Assembly: GCF_001894745.1 (NCBI RefSeq) | Contig: NZ_BBYF01000003.1 | Span: 682,001 to 746,000, forward strand | Source: Paenibacillus sp. NAIST15-1 | GTDB taxonomy: Bacteria > Bacillota > Bacilli > Paenibacillales > Paenibacillaceae | Reading direction: 5' to 3' | DNA length: 64,000 nt | Shown here: piece after piece, positions 63,887 through 64,000 of the stretch | Layout: each line of letters opens with the position of its first letter | Position numbering within the stretch: the stretch's first letter is position 1 | Made by a program: the position numbers and the translations under genes | Notes under the pieces: generated by a model | The model's database searches: none | What the model saw: the letters and a program-made list of their open reading frames with translations, nothing else | What the model was told of the DNA's origin: nothing

Positions 63887-64000
63887 TTAATCTTTATCTC
63901 CTATTTCGGTGATGGACGCCGCGATTTCTTCGCTAAGCTCGTCCAACTCTTCAATCGTTAGACCTTTATACTGCAGGTCGTTTGGCGTGAGTTCCGTCTG
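63887..64000 (-). CDS. C-terminal tail of an upstream NRPS (cut by window edge)
   Basis: 37 codons and a stop are visible: LTPNDLQYKGLTIEELDEL is the usual ending of NRPS proteins just after a condensation or epimerisation domain (LTPSDFxxxxLSxEELEEL pattern). The next gene starts three bases later. Because the following condensation domain begins SLSSMQEGMLF, an epimerisation domain at the end of this protein is plausible but cannot be seen. Confidence 0.8.
   Translation of the reverse strand, partial: QTELTPNDLQYKGLTIEELDELSEEIAASITEIGDKD

Noticed and set aside
1-64000. CRISPR arrays, tRNA or rRNA genes
   Set aside because: No regularly spaced identical repeats and no cloverleaf or rRNA sequence were noticed by eye; the only tRNA-linked element is the leuS T-box.

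Overview
The window reads as chromosomal DNA of a spore-forming Bacillota of the Paenibacillaceae, most likely Paenibacillus; the species cannot be told from sequence alone. The evidence is the B. subtilis-like gene order yqeG-yqeH-aroE-yhbY-nadD-yqeK-rsfS-yqeM / comER / comEA-comEB-comEC / holA / rpsT / gpr / spoIIP-yqxA-lepA-hemW-hrcA-grpE-dnaK, the sporulation genes (gpr, spoIIP, spoVAC-AD-AE, sigK), consensus AGGAGG ribosome sites with frequent TTG starts, and the secreted carbohydrate enzymes and NRPS genes typical of that genus. Almost every gene is on the minus strand; the exceptions are two M23 peptidases, rpsT and comER.

Layout. 1-4.6 kb: heat-shock operon hrcA - archaeal-like (group III type) chaperonin - grpE - dnaK (cut by the window edge) behind a perfect CIRCE operator. 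4.6-5.4 kb: gene-poor, with the broken 3' end of an IS3-family element. 5.4-11.4 kb: acetyltransferase, hemW, lepA, yqxA, spoIIP. 11.5-16.5 kb: an insertion relative to B. subtilis order, a two-component system (minus) divergent from two tandem M23 metallopeptidases (plus). 16.7-19.4 kb: gpr with a sigma-G-like promoter, rpsT, holA. 19.6-21.5 kb: ECF sigma factor and a large membrane anti-sigma factor. 21.7-26.7 kb: comEC, comEB, comEA and divergent comER. 26.7-29.5 kb: leuS under a Leu T-box. 29.7-36.1 kb: the yqe/nadD/aroE cluster. 36.3-40.8 kb: MoxR ATPase, DUF58 and transglutaminase operon. 41.1-45.1 kb: spoVAC-AD-AE, a CBM9-like protein and an uninterrupted sigK.

45.3-57.4 kb is accessory. 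It holds two AT-rich paralogues of an unrecognised protein family, a secreted DUF4855/discoidin protein and a secreted GH27 alpha-galactosidase with shared leader DNA and cre-like sites, a decayed IS3 element and a beta-lactamase-fold serine hydrolase. 57.4-64 kb is the 3' end of a nonribosomal peptide cluster: the tail of an upstream NRPS, a C-A-PCP protein whose adenylation pocket reads as threonine and which ends in half a condensation domain, a 3-hydroxyacyl-CoA dehydrogenase and an acyl-CoA dehydrogenase. Two relic genes (a beta-hydroxyacid-dehydrogenase-type reductase and a type II thioesterase) are broken by frameshifts, so the cluster is at least partly degraded.

The most interesting points are the chaperonin inside the HrcA regulon, the paired unknown proteins, the half condensation domain with unusual-extender-type enzymes beside it, the two-component/M23 module wedged into the gpr-spoIIP locus, the terminator-like structure between comEB and comEC, and the duplicated leader shared by the two glycan-active genes. 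No tRNA, rRNA or CRISPR array was seen.
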